In this document: piece after piece, positions 1 to 6,061 of the stretch
Layout: each line of letters begins with the position of its first letter
How positions within the stretch are numbered: the stretch's first letter is position 1
Source of the DNA: Dehalococcoidales bacterium
GTDB lineage: Bacteria > Chloroflexota > Dehalococcoidia > Dehalococcoidales > UBA2162
NCBI GenBank assembly: GCA_030648675.1
Contig: JAUSGV010000163.1
Coordinates: 1 to 21,333 of the forward strand
Direction: 5' to 3'
DNA length: 21,333 nt
Translations under genes and position numbers: made by a program
Notes under the pieces: model-generated
Database searches by the model: none
Seen by the model: the letters and a program-made list of their open reading frames with translations, nothing else
What the model was told of the DNA's origin: nothing

Positions 1-1039
1 TTTTCTGATTAGTGAGAATGGCATCTCCCTGATTCCTGTCACCTCGATACAACCCGCGTATGGGGTATCTTCAGAACGGATAACCACGGGAGTTCCCCAG
101 CTTGATAATATGCTAGGAGGGCAGGGCTACTACCGGGGCAACAGCATTCTCGTCAGCGGTGAGGCCGGGACAGGTAAAACCAGTCTGGCAGCACACTTGG
201 CCCACGCCAGTTGCCAGCGCGGCGAGCGCTGTCTCTATTTCGCTTTCGAGGAGTCAGAACATGAAATCATACGGAACATGTGCTCTATTGGCATCGACTT
301 CCAGCCGTGGCTAAACAAAGGCCTCCTCAAATTCTGCTCATCAAGAGCCACCATGTACGGTCTTGAAACCCACCTGGTAACAATGACCCGTGAGATTAAC
401 GCATTTCAGCCACGGGTAGTCATCATGGATCCTGTTACCAATTTGCTCTCCTCGGCCTCTTTTAACGAGGTCCAGATCATGGTATCCCGAATGATTGACT
501 TTCTCAAGGGAAAGACGATAACCGGTCTCTTTACCACTCTGACGGGGAACGAATTCCAGGAATCACCCAGCGAAGTCGGGGTCTCGTCATTAATGGATAC
601 CTGGATAGTGTTGCGTAACCTCGAGATGAACGGCGAGCGAACTAGATTATTGAATATTTGGAAATCTCGTGGTATGGCCCACGATAGCAAGGTGCGGGAG
701 TTCCTTTTGACTGACCGTGGAGTGGAGCTTATCGACGTGTATGCTGGGCCATCCGGTATTCTTACCGGCACCGCCCGCATCGCCCAGCAAGAAAAAAACA
801 GCGTTGATCGGGTCCACCGAAAAGATGATCTGGAGAGGCAGGAGCGCCAAGTGAAAGCAAAGCGCGCTGCCCTGGAAGCCCAGATAGCCGCCCTACGCGC
901 TGAGATTGAGGCCACCGATATTGAAATGGAACAGACACACCGTGAAGCCTTGCAGTATGAGGTGAATATGGCTGAGATGAGCCTCAGTGAGGCAGAACGG
1001 CCAGGGAGGCAGCGTGGGCGCCCAAAAAAGAAGTCCTAA
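1..1039 (+). CDS. kaiC: KaiC-like clock ATPase, C-terminal (CII) half; 5' end outside the window
   Basis: The reading frame is open from base 2, so about 345 residues are visible and the true start lies upstream. The fragment matches the second RecA-like domain of KaiC: the leader ISLIPVTSI, then GVPQLDNMLGG, a Walker A motif GEAGTGKT (fragment residues 53-60), the catalytic glutamate pair in FAFEESE (83-84), and a Walker B aspartate in VVIMDP (143). The autophosphorylation pair of cyanobacterial KaiC (Ser431/Thr432) aligns with Ser195-Ser196 in GVSSLMDT. After the ATPase core comes a charged coiled coil (roughly 270-330), ending in a basic RGRPKKK tail that resembles an AT-hook. Non-cyanobacterial KaiC proteins often have such a coiled coil instead of the KaiA-binding tail. 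KaiB follows immediately, overlapping the 3' end. The family call is firm; whether the protein supports a true rhythm is not visible. Confidence 0.93.
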   Translation, partial: FLISENGISLIPVTSIQPAYGVSSERITTGVPQLDNMLGGQGYYRGNSILVSGEAGTGKTSLAAHLAHASCQRGERCLYFAFEESEHEIIRNMCSIGIDFQPWLNKGLLKFCSSRATMYGLETHLVTMTREINAFQPRVVIMDPVTNLLSSASFNEVQIMVSRMIDFLKGKTITGLFTTLTGNEFQESPSEVGVSSLMDTWIVLRNLEMNGERTRLLNIWKSRGMAHDSKVREFLLTDRGVELIDVYAGPSGILTGTARIAQQEKNSVDRVHRKDDLERQERQVKAKRAALEAQIAALRAEIEATDIEMEQTHREALQYEVNMAEMSLSEAERPGRQRGRPKKKS

Positions 1040-1316
1040 GACCTGGAAGTTCACCCTTTATATTACTGGTGACACAGCGAAGTCTGCTTCTGCTATCAGC
1101 AGTCTGAAGCAGATATGTAGTTCATGTCTCGGTAACGACTACGCTATTGAGGTAATAGATTTGTTTGAGCACCCCGAGTTGGCCCATCAGCACCAGATTC
1201 TGGCAGTTCCTACCTTGATAAGGACTTATCCTCTTCCGGAAAGAAGGATCATCGGTGACCTGTCTCACCCCGAGCAGGTGGTAGCCTTTATGGAACTACC
1301 TACGAAACAAGGCTGA
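1014..1316 (+). CDS. kaiB: KaiB, thioredoxin-like clock protein
   Basis: This encodes a 100-residue protein of normal KaiB length. It shows the KaiB pattern KFTLYITGDT at residues 12-21, the AIEVIDLFEHPELA segment, AVPTL with the conserved proline (66), and RRIIGDLS with the Gly-Asp pair (81-82) found in fold-switching KaiB. KaiB binds the KaiC ring, normally on CI. I chose the GTG at 1014 because AGGGAGG lies at 1003-1009, only 4 bases upstream; a GTG at 987 would add 9 residues but has a poorer ribosome binding site. The gene overlaps the end of kaiC by 26 bases, so the two are probably translationally coupled. Confidence 0.92.
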   Translation: MGAQKRSPKTWKFTLYITGDTAKSASAISSLKQICSSCLGNDYAIEVIDLFEHPELAHQHQILAVPTLIRTYPLPERRIIGDLSHPEQVVAFMELPTKQG

Positions 1317-1380
1317 AACGACGAGCCGTCCCGAGCATCAAGTTTCTCCAGAATAACAAAAGGCAGGGGGTGAAAACACC

Positions 1381-2466
1381 ATGAGCATCAAGACCATAAC
1401 TCGTAAGGAACAAGAAACACCCGCTCAAGGTCTTAATCTCAAGCTTTTCATCGCCGGGAGTAAACCGGGATCAGCGCGTACTGTCGCTCAGTTTCGAAAG
1501 ATGTTACAGGATTATGATTTACATGCCAGTTCAATTCAGATCGTCGATATTGAACTGGCTCCCCAAGTTGCTAAAGAAGCCCAGGTGATAGGAGCTCCGG
1601 CGCTCGTCAGGGAATATCCACTTCCCAGGAAATCCGTGATCGGCGACCTTTCAGACGTTACCGTTGTCCTTCAAGCGTTAGGCCTACCTATTACAAAGAA
1701 ACGATATGCAGCCAGCGTGACAGAGAGCCCACAAGAGCCTCTGATTCTGAGAGAGGCAGGGCGCGCCGAGTTGAAAACGGTACGGGTACTGATGATTGAT
1801 TTTAATCCGGTTGTCCGGGAGGGCCTGCAGGCTATCATGGCTTTGGATTATGGGATCGAATTAATGCCATATCCTGCGGATTCGGATCAAGCTCTTCTGC
1901 AGCTAAAACAGGCGTCTGAACAGGGACAACCTATCCACATCGTGTTGACCGGGACGCAGCCCAGCATCCTGGATAGGTTCCAGGCAATAAGTCTTATCAA
2001 GGAGCAATTCCCAAAAGTAGCTATCCTGGTACTAGCGGAGAATATCAACGGTTCTTATGTAATTGACGCCGTTCACGCAGGTGCGGGGGGATACCTATTA
2101 CTCGAAGATATGAATCCTGAAATGTTGCTGCAGAGTATCCATCGTATGGTCGAAGGCGGAATACAGAAGGAGACGGAATTGCTTCGCACTGCCGTGGGGG
2201 ATTTGCTTCAAAATGGCAGTAAGACGCTTGCCGAACGCACGGCTGAGATGGCTCACCTCACCACAAGGGAAGTCAATGTGCTCAGGCTCATGGGGAACGG
2301 AGACTCGAACAAGATAATCGCCGAAACCCTGGGCATCACCCTGGATACTACTAAAAAACATGCACGAAACGTCATCGCCAAACTACAGGCACGTAGCCGC
2401 ACCCATGCAGCTATTATGGCGGCACAGGCAGGCATCGTAGGCAATCCTGTCTCGCTTGTCGTTTAA
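1381..2466 (+). CDS. KaiB-like domain / pseudo-receiver / LuxR-type HTH fusion, probable clock output regulator
   Basis: The protein has 361 residues in three parts. Residues 18-103 form a second KaiB-like thioredoxin fold (LKLFIAGSKPGSA, IGAPAL, SVIGDLSD with Gly88-Asp89). Residues 133-257 form a response-regulator receiver (VRVLMIDFNPVVREGL through GGYLLLEDMNPE). Residues 293-350 form a LuxR/FixJ helix-turn-helix (LTTREVNVLRLM, SNKIIAETLGI, TTKKHARNVIAKL). The receiver has lost its chemistry: the acidic pair is Asp140-Phe141, the phosphoacceptor position is Thr190 or Gly191, the conserved Thr/Ser is Ala219, and the conserved Lys is Leu241. It should therefore not be phosphorylated in the usual way. 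The start ATG follows an AGGGGGTG ribosome binding site by 8 bases and lies 64 bases after kaiB. Inference: the KaiB-like part senses KaiC state and the HTH sets transcription. DNA targets are unknown. Confidence 0.9.
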   Translation: MSIKTITRKEQETPAQGLNLKLFIAGSKPGSARTVAQFRKMLQDYDLHASSIQIVDIELAPQVAKEAQVIGAPALVREYPLPRKSVIGDLSDVTVVLQALGLPITKKRYAASVTESPQEPLILREAGRAELKTVRVLMIDFNPVVREGLQAIMALDYGIELMPYPADSDQALLQLKQASEQGQPIHIVLTGTQPSILDRFQAISLIKEQFPKVAILVLAENINGSYVIDAVHAGAGGYLLLEDMNPEMLLQSIHRMVEGGIQKETELLRTAVGDLLQNGSKTLAERTAEMAHLTTREVNVLRLMGNGDSNKIIAETLGITLDTTKKHARNVIAKLQARSRTHAAIMAAQAGIVGNPVSLVV

Positions 2467-2505
2467 GTGCAATCTGAGCCAGGGTCAGTTGGCGGAAAGA
2501 ATTTC

Positions 2506-2709
2506 CTATAACTTGGTAACTGTTTTCTTTGGCCATACGCTAATTTTACCTTGAGTTTTATCTACCTCAATATTCGACAGGTCATCAGCTATTCCAAGTA
2601 ATATTTCAAACTTTTGTAATCCAACAAAATTAGTAATTGTTAGGCAGAATTCGATTGCACAAAGGTCAGAATTGTGCAGTCCGAAGTCCCTGTACTCGCA
2701 GCAGCTAGT
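2506..2709 (-). pseudogene. Remnant of an unrecognised gene (C-terminal 67 codons, no start)
   Basis: Read on the minus strand, 67 sense codons run between an in-frame TGA (2710-2712) and a TAG stop (2506-2508). There is no ATG, GTG or TTG in the stretch. The predicted peptide looks protein-like rather than random, with segments such as CCEYRDFGLHNSDLCAIEFC and LLGIADDLSNIEVD. I do not recognise the family. The frame is not clearly continued upstream, which contains further stops, so this is best read as the decayed 3' end of a gene. It could also be a chance open stretch. Confidence 0.35.
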
Positions 2710-2773
2710 TCAGGCCGGACACCACGAACTCCCGTTATTGTAATGAACCACCCCTTTCGACTTGATTCTCTTT

Positions 2774-2801
2774 TTGTTCTGGTTCACAATGAATTTATAT
2801 A
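2774..2801 (+). promoter_or_regulatory. Candidate msrPQ promoter
   Basis: A -35-like TTGTTC (2774-2779) and a -10-like TATATA (2796-2801) are separated by 16 bases. The msrP ATG is only 13 bases after the -10 element, and no Shine-Dalgarno sequence precedes it, so the transcript may be almost leaderless. The call rests on sequence resemblance only. Confidence 0.4.
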
Positions 2802-2814
2802 CCTTTAAAGCGCT

Positions 2815-3756
2815 ATGGAAAAAATAGACCCGTCTGAAATCACGCCGGAGCATCTTTACCTTTCCAGACGCGAATTTATGGCGGGGGCGGGAGCATTAGT
2901 GGCAGGTGTCCTGCTTCTGCCGGCCTGTAAGGGAGGCGGTCAAGTGGCACAAAACGATTTTTGTACAGACGCAAAAGCCCAGTCGACAGCTGATGAACTC
3001 GGCAACAAGCTCACCGCTTGCAAAGACATAACCAGCTACAACAACTACTACGAATTTACGACATCGAAAACGGGAGTCGCCCCTTTGTCCAAGAATTTCA
3101 AGACCGAGCCGTGGACAATCACCATCGGCGGGCTGGTCGACCATCCCAGGACGTATACCGTGGAAGAACTTGTCAATAAATTCCCTCCCGAGGAACGCGT
3201 ATACCGCCTCCGCTGCGTGGAGACGTGGTCGATGGTTGTTCCCTGGCTGGGCTTTCCCCTGGCGTCGCTGCTGAATGAAGTCAGACCGACCTCTAAAGCC
3301 AAATTCGTGCGGTTCGAAACTATCATGGATCCGGCACAGATGCCCGGACAGAAAGACAGGTCGTACGATTGGCCGTACGTCGAAGGCCTGAGACTGGATG
3401 AGGCGATGCACCGCCTGACCATTCTGGCAACCGGGATTTACGGAAAGCCACTGCCGCCGCAGGACGGAGCTCCGATCCGGCTCGTCGTCCCCTGGAAATA
3501 CGGCTTCAAGTACATCAAGTCCATCGTGAAGATCGACCTCGTGGAAGAGATGCCGGTCTCTTTCTGGACGAAAATAATTCCAAGCGAATACGGTTTCTAC
3601 GCCAACGTAAATCCCGCCGTGTCGCACCCGCGGTGGTCACAAGCTACCGAACGCCGCATCGGCGAACTTACCCGCATCAATACGCTGCCCTTCAACGGCT
3701 ACGCCGACGAAGTGGCCGGCCTTTACGCCGGAATGGACCTCAAGGAAAATTTCTGA
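2815..3756 (+). CDS. msrP: Protein-methionine-sulfoxide reductase catalytic subunit MsrP (YedY)
   Basis: This is a 313-residue molybdopterin oxidoreductase of the sulfite oxidase fold that reduces oxidised methionines in exported proteins. A twin-arginine signal SRREFMAGAG (Arg18-Arg19) is followed by a hydrophobic run ending in LLLPAC, where Cys38 sits in a lipobox-like position. The molybdenum-ligating cysteine is Cys134 in RLRCVETW, and the C-terminal part has the family pattern RLVVPWKYGFKYIKSI and NPAVSHPRWSQA. Length is close to the E. coli enzyme (about 334). It overlaps msrQ by one base (TGATG), so the two are one operon. The proline before Ala37 makes the lipobox imperfect; if it is used, the enzyme is membrane-anchored by lipid rather than free. 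Confidence 0.93.
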   Translation: MEKIDPSEITPEHLYLSRREFMAGAGALVAGVLLLPACKGGGQVAQNDFCTDAKAQSTADELGNKLTACKDITSYNNYYEFTTSKTGVAPLSKNFKTEPWTITIGGLVDHPRTYTVEELVNKFPPEERVYRLRCVETWSMVVPWLGFPLASLLNEVRPTSKAKFVRFETIMDPAQMPGQKDRSYDWPYVEGLRLDEAMHRLTILATGIYGKPLPPQDGAPIRLVVPWKYGFKYIKSIVKIDLVEEMPVSFWTKIIPSEYGFYANVNPAVSHPRWSQATERRIGELTRINTLPFNGYADEVAGLYAGMDLKENF

Positions 3757-4364
3757 TGGCCTGGTGGAGGACGAACGGCCTCCGCGTTCTGGTTCACGCA
3801 GGCGCCCTGCTGCCTCTGGCCTGGATCGCCTGGCGGTTCACTCAAGGTAATCTGACGGCGAACCCGATCGGTGAAATCCAGCTTGAAACCGGCAGAATAA
3901 CCCTGACTCTGCTGATGCTGTCGCTGGCCTGCACGCCGGTTTATAACGCCACCGGATTTGTTCCGGTACGCCAGTGGCGCCGAACCATCGGGCTGTACGC
4001 TTTTATGTATGCCGGCCTGCATTTGTTAAATTTTGTCGGACTCGATTACGGGTTTAACTTTCCGCAAATTTGGGCAGCAATTGCCGATAAAAAATTCCCT
4101 ATGGCCGGTCTGGCGGCGTTTGTAATATTGGTACCGATCGCCGTGACATCTACTAAAGGTTGGGTGGAACGGCTGGGAAAAAACTGGAAGCGCCTGCACC
4201 GGCTGGTTTATGCCGCGGTTGCTATCGGGGTAATTCATTACGTTTGGGCGGCGAAGTCGCAGGCAAGTATGAATGTGCCCCTCATCTACGGCACTGTGCT
4301 GGCCGTGCTGCTGATAGTGAGAATCCCGGTTGTTAAAAATCTGATCAGCAATCGAGTAACTTAA
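3756..4364 (+). CDS. msrQ: Heme-binding membrane subunit MsrQ (YedZ)
   Basis: This 202-residue multi-spanning membrane protein is the heme b partner that passes quinol or flavin electrons to MsrP. It shows about six hydrophobic segments and histidines in the expected settings: His14 (VLVHAG), His89 (YAGLHLL), His148 (KRLHRLVY) and His161 (GVIHYVW). The WRRTIGLYAF and KNWKRLHRLVYAA motifs are typical of the family. I chose the ATG at 3756, which overlaps the msrP stop and has AAGGAAA just upstream. The frame stays open further upstream, but that part lies inside msrP and is not coding in this frame. Confidence 0.92.
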   Translation: MAWWRTNGLRVLVHAGALLPLAWIAWRFTQGNLTANPIGEIQLETGRITLTLLMLSLACTPVYNATGFVPVRQWRRTIGLYAFMYAGLHLLNFVGLDYGFNFPQIWAAIADKKFPMAGLAAFVILVPIAVTSTKGWVERLGKNWKRLHRLVYAAVAIGVIHYVWAAKSQASMNVPLIYGTVLAVLLIVRIPVVKNLISNRVT

Positions 4365-4395
4365 CAAACTGTCGTTCCCCGTCACTCTCCCTGTC

Positions 4396-4417
4396 ATTCC
4401 CCGCGAAGGCGGGGAAT
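4396..4417. repeat. Perfect 9-bp hairpin, GAAG loop
   Basis: ATTCCCCGC pairs perfectly with GCGGGGAAT around a GAAG loop, 32 bases after msrQ. No T-run follows, so it is not a standard intrinsic terminator, but it may stabilise the msrPQ mRNA 3' end. It resembles half of the cloverleaf element. Confidence 0.7.
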
Positions 4418-4443
4418 CCACTTCTGTGCCTCTCAACGAATAG

Positions 4444-4465
4444 ACCCTCCGCTTTCGCGGAGGGT
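4444..4465. repeat. Perfect 9-bp hairpin, TTTC loop
   Basis: ACCCTCCGC pairs with GCGGAGGGT around a TTTC loop and is followed by GACAAAAGAA. The tail resembles the GGGTGACAAAAAGAGAA module of the composite repeat, so this is likely a fragment of that family. Confidence 0.7.
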
Positions 4466-4498
4466 GACAAAAGAAACACCGACACTGTGATCCACGGT

Positions 4499-4570
4499 AA
4501 CCATTCCGTACTCGATACGGAATCCAGAAGGTGTAGAAAACGCTGGATACCTGTTTCCACAGGTATGGTT
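4499..4570. repeat. Cloverleaf palindromic element, full copy 1
   Basis: The 72-base element has terminal inverted repeats AACCAT/ATGGTT. Inside are three further arms: ATTCCGTA/TACGGAAT (4503-4523), ATCCAG/CTGGAT (4522-4548), and ATACCTGT/ACAGGTAT (4547-4566). Folded on one strand it would form a tRNA-like cloverleaf. The second full copy is at 9580-9694. No coding capacity is visible. Confidence 0.7.
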
Positions 4571-4637
4571 CTGATAGTTAGGCCAAAGGACACCTGCTGA
4601 GTTTACCCCGTGCTTCGAAAGGGGTAATGTATCGAAT

Positions 4638-4796
4638 GTCATTCTTAGAGAAGTGCAACGACGAAGAATATCGGGTGAGGAGGGGTTCAGGTCGCGTTCA
4701 TTCCGCCACTCCCAGACCCTTCGTCCTTCGGCGGAAGGACTCAGGGTTACAAAAAGAGAACACTTTTGATACAAGATCCTCGCAAGGGGAGAGGAA
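4638..4796 (+). repeat. Composite dispersed repeat, copy 1
   Basis: It begins with a diverged GTCATTCT...GACGAAGAAT module (4638-4670), continues with a GGGGTTCA...CGTTCATT stretch, and ends with TCAGGGTTACAAAAAGAGAA and CACTTTTGATAC. The same modules in the same order recur at 8185-8473 (+), 9339-9478 (-) and 14764-14936 (-). Confidence 0.65.
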
Positions 4797-4828
4797 ATTA
4801 ATGGAGTGGTCCCGTTCTAGTCTCGTTT

Positions 4829-4857
4829 TTGCTTCTTAAGAGCAGAAATGAGATAAT
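4829..4857 (+). promoter_or_regulatory. Candidate lgt promoter
   Basis: TTGCTT (4829-4834) and GATAAT (4852-4857) are separated by 17 bases. The lgt ATG at 4875 lies 17 bases after the -10 element, giving a very short leader. Sequence resemblance only. Confidence 0.4.
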
Positions 4858-4874
4858 AAGAATTGGATTTACGC

Positions 4875-5696
4875 ATGAACGGCATCATTATCAATATCAA
4901 CCCCGTCATCTTCAGCCTCGGCAGTTTCGAGCTCCGGTGGTACAGCCTGGCAATCATGCTGGGCATCATCGCGGCGATGTTTATCACTGTTTCCGAAAGC
5001 CGGCGCAAGGGCATACCGGAAAACGAGATCTTTAACCTTGCCCTGTGGGTCGTGCTGGCTGGTATCGTCGGCGCCCGCGTGTTCCACGTTATCGACCAGT
5101 GGTCGTTTTACGCGGCCAATCCTTCCCTTAGCTGGCAGTTCCAGCGGGGCGGACTGGCGATTTGGGGAGCTCTCGTCGGCGGCGGGATAGCCACCGTTGC
5201 CTATGCTAAAGCCAAACGTCTTCCCCTGGCTAAGTTGCTCGACGCCATGATTCCGGGGGTGCTGGTGGCGCAGATAATCGGACGCTTCGGCTGCATCGTA
5301 AACGGAGATGCGTACGGGGGAATGACCAACCTGCCCTGGGCTTTCATATACGTTCACCCGGGAGCTCTGCTACCGGAATATTTGATGGGGGTCCCGACCC
5401 ATCCTTACCCGGTTTATGAGATCGTATGGAACGGGTTGGCTTTAATCGGCATCTGGAAGCTGAGAGGTGTTTTCAAGAAAGACGGGGTGCTCTTCTTGAG
5501 CTATTTGCCGGTATATGCCCTGGGGCGGTTCCTGTTGACCTTCGTCCGCCAGGAAGCCGTGTGGTTCTGGGGATTGCAGGAAGCGCAGGTGGTTGCAATA
5601 GGTATTTTGGTGATATCGATGGTATTGCTGGTTTATTGGATGAAAAAACCAGCCATTATGCCTGGCGATAAAGACGAGTCTGCGGCGGTTGACTAG
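4875..5696 (+). CDS. lgt: Prolipoprotein diacylglyceryl transferase Lgt
   Basis: Lgt transfers diacylglycerol from phosphatidylglycerol to the lipobox cysteine of prolipoproteins in the cytoplasmic membrane. The 273-residue product has the family features: FSLGSFELRWYSLAIMLG at the N-terminus, GARVFHVIDQW, the GGGIA segment, and the signature GRFGCIVNGDAYG near the middle, with about seven hydrophobic segments. I prefer the ATG at 4875; an in-frame TTG at 4863 would add 4 residues but sits too close to the likely transcription start. The stop overlaps the stop of the opposing ferredoxin gene by 4 bases (CTAG). Length is normal for the family. Its neighbour msrP has a lipobox-like cysteine. 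Confidence 0.95.
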   Translation: MNGIIININPVIFSLGSFELRWYSLAIMLGIIAAMFITVSESRRKGIPENEIFNLALWVVLAGIVGARVFHVIDQWSFYAANPSLSWQFQRGGLAIWGALVGGGIATVAYAKAKRLPLAKLLDAMIPGVLVAQIIGRFGCIVNGDAYGGMTNLPWAFIYVHPGALLPEYLMGVPTHPYPVYEIVWNGLALIGIWKLRGVFKKDGVLFLSYLPVYALGRFLLTFVRQEAVWFWGLQEAQVVAIGILVISMVLLVYWMKKPAIMPGDKDESAAVD

Positions 5697-5992
5697 GTAG
5701 CGAAAACGGTCAGGAAAGAGGTTGCCGATAGAGCGAAGACAGGCATCAATCCGGTAAACTTTCCCGCAATACCGGGGTCGGCCATAACTATCTCAAATGG
5801 GGCTCTGATGGCGCCGGTGGGGCAAAATCCCTCGCAATCGGTGCAGTAATCGCAGTTATCGGGACGAGCCAGTATCGGTTTTCCGTCAACCAGGGAAACA
5901 GCATTGCCAGGACACTTGGAAACACAATCCCCACACCCGGTGCATTTGTCGTAGTCTATTTCTAACATTACCGGCATTCCACCAACTCCCAT
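5693..5992 (-). CDS. 2[4Fe-4S] ferredoxin-like protein
   Basis: This is a small electron carrier of 99 residues. Two complete cluster motifs are visible: CTGCGDCVSKCP (Cys17, 20, 23, 27) and CDYCTDCEGFCP (Cys47, 50, 53, 57). The usual ferredoxin end (GAIRAPFEIV) is followed by an unusual mildly hydrophobic tail of about 30 residues. I chose the ATG at 5992 because GGTGGGA precedes it by 6 bases; the frame extends to a TTG at 6061, and an ATG at 5977 is also possible. It lies downstream of the Crp/Fnr gene on the same strand and may share its transcript. Redox partners are unknown. Confidence 0.88.
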   Translation of the reverse strand: MGVGGMPVMLEIDYDKCTGCGDCVSKCPGNAVSLVDGKPILARPDNCDYCTDCEGFCPTGAIRAPFEIVMADPGIAGKFTGLMPVFALSATSFLTVFAT

Positions 5993-6061
5993 TTTTATCC
6001 CACCAACTTTTTCATTATCACGGTATGATGGCAGGGGTGAATACGACTTATGTCTTAACAA

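Larger units (their letters stand above)
2467..2814. other. AT-rich gap between the Kai locus and msrPQ
   Basis: This 348-base gap is visibly richer in A and T than its neighbours. It contains a minus-strand open remnant (2506-2709, listed separately) and a candidate msrP promoter at its right end. I see no hairpin with a T-run that would clearly end the Kai transcript. The compositional change and broken frame suggest that the Kai locus or its neighbour was rearranged here. Confidence 0.6.
4365..4874. other. Repeat-rich intergenic region between msrQ and lgt
   Basis: These 510 bases hold no credible gene. They contain two perfect hairpins (4396-4417, 4444-4465), one full cloverleaf element (4499-4570), one copy of the composite repeat (4638-4796) and a candidate lgt promoter at 4829-4857. 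The open frames here on both strands are made of repeat sequence and match no protein pattern I know. Confidence 0.75.

Noticed and set aside
3633..3755. Longer N-terminus for MsrQ
   Set aside because: The extra codons lie inside msrP; the ATG at 3756 overlaps the msrP stop and gives the normal MsrQ length.
4396..4465. Hairpins after msrQ as intrinsic terminators
   Set aside because: The stems are strong, but no T-run follows on either strand, and they belong to dispersed repeat families.
4433..4839. Open frames of 70-113 codons between msrQ and lgt
   Set aside because: They are made of the cloverleaf and composite repeats read through; similar repeats elsewhere break the frames.
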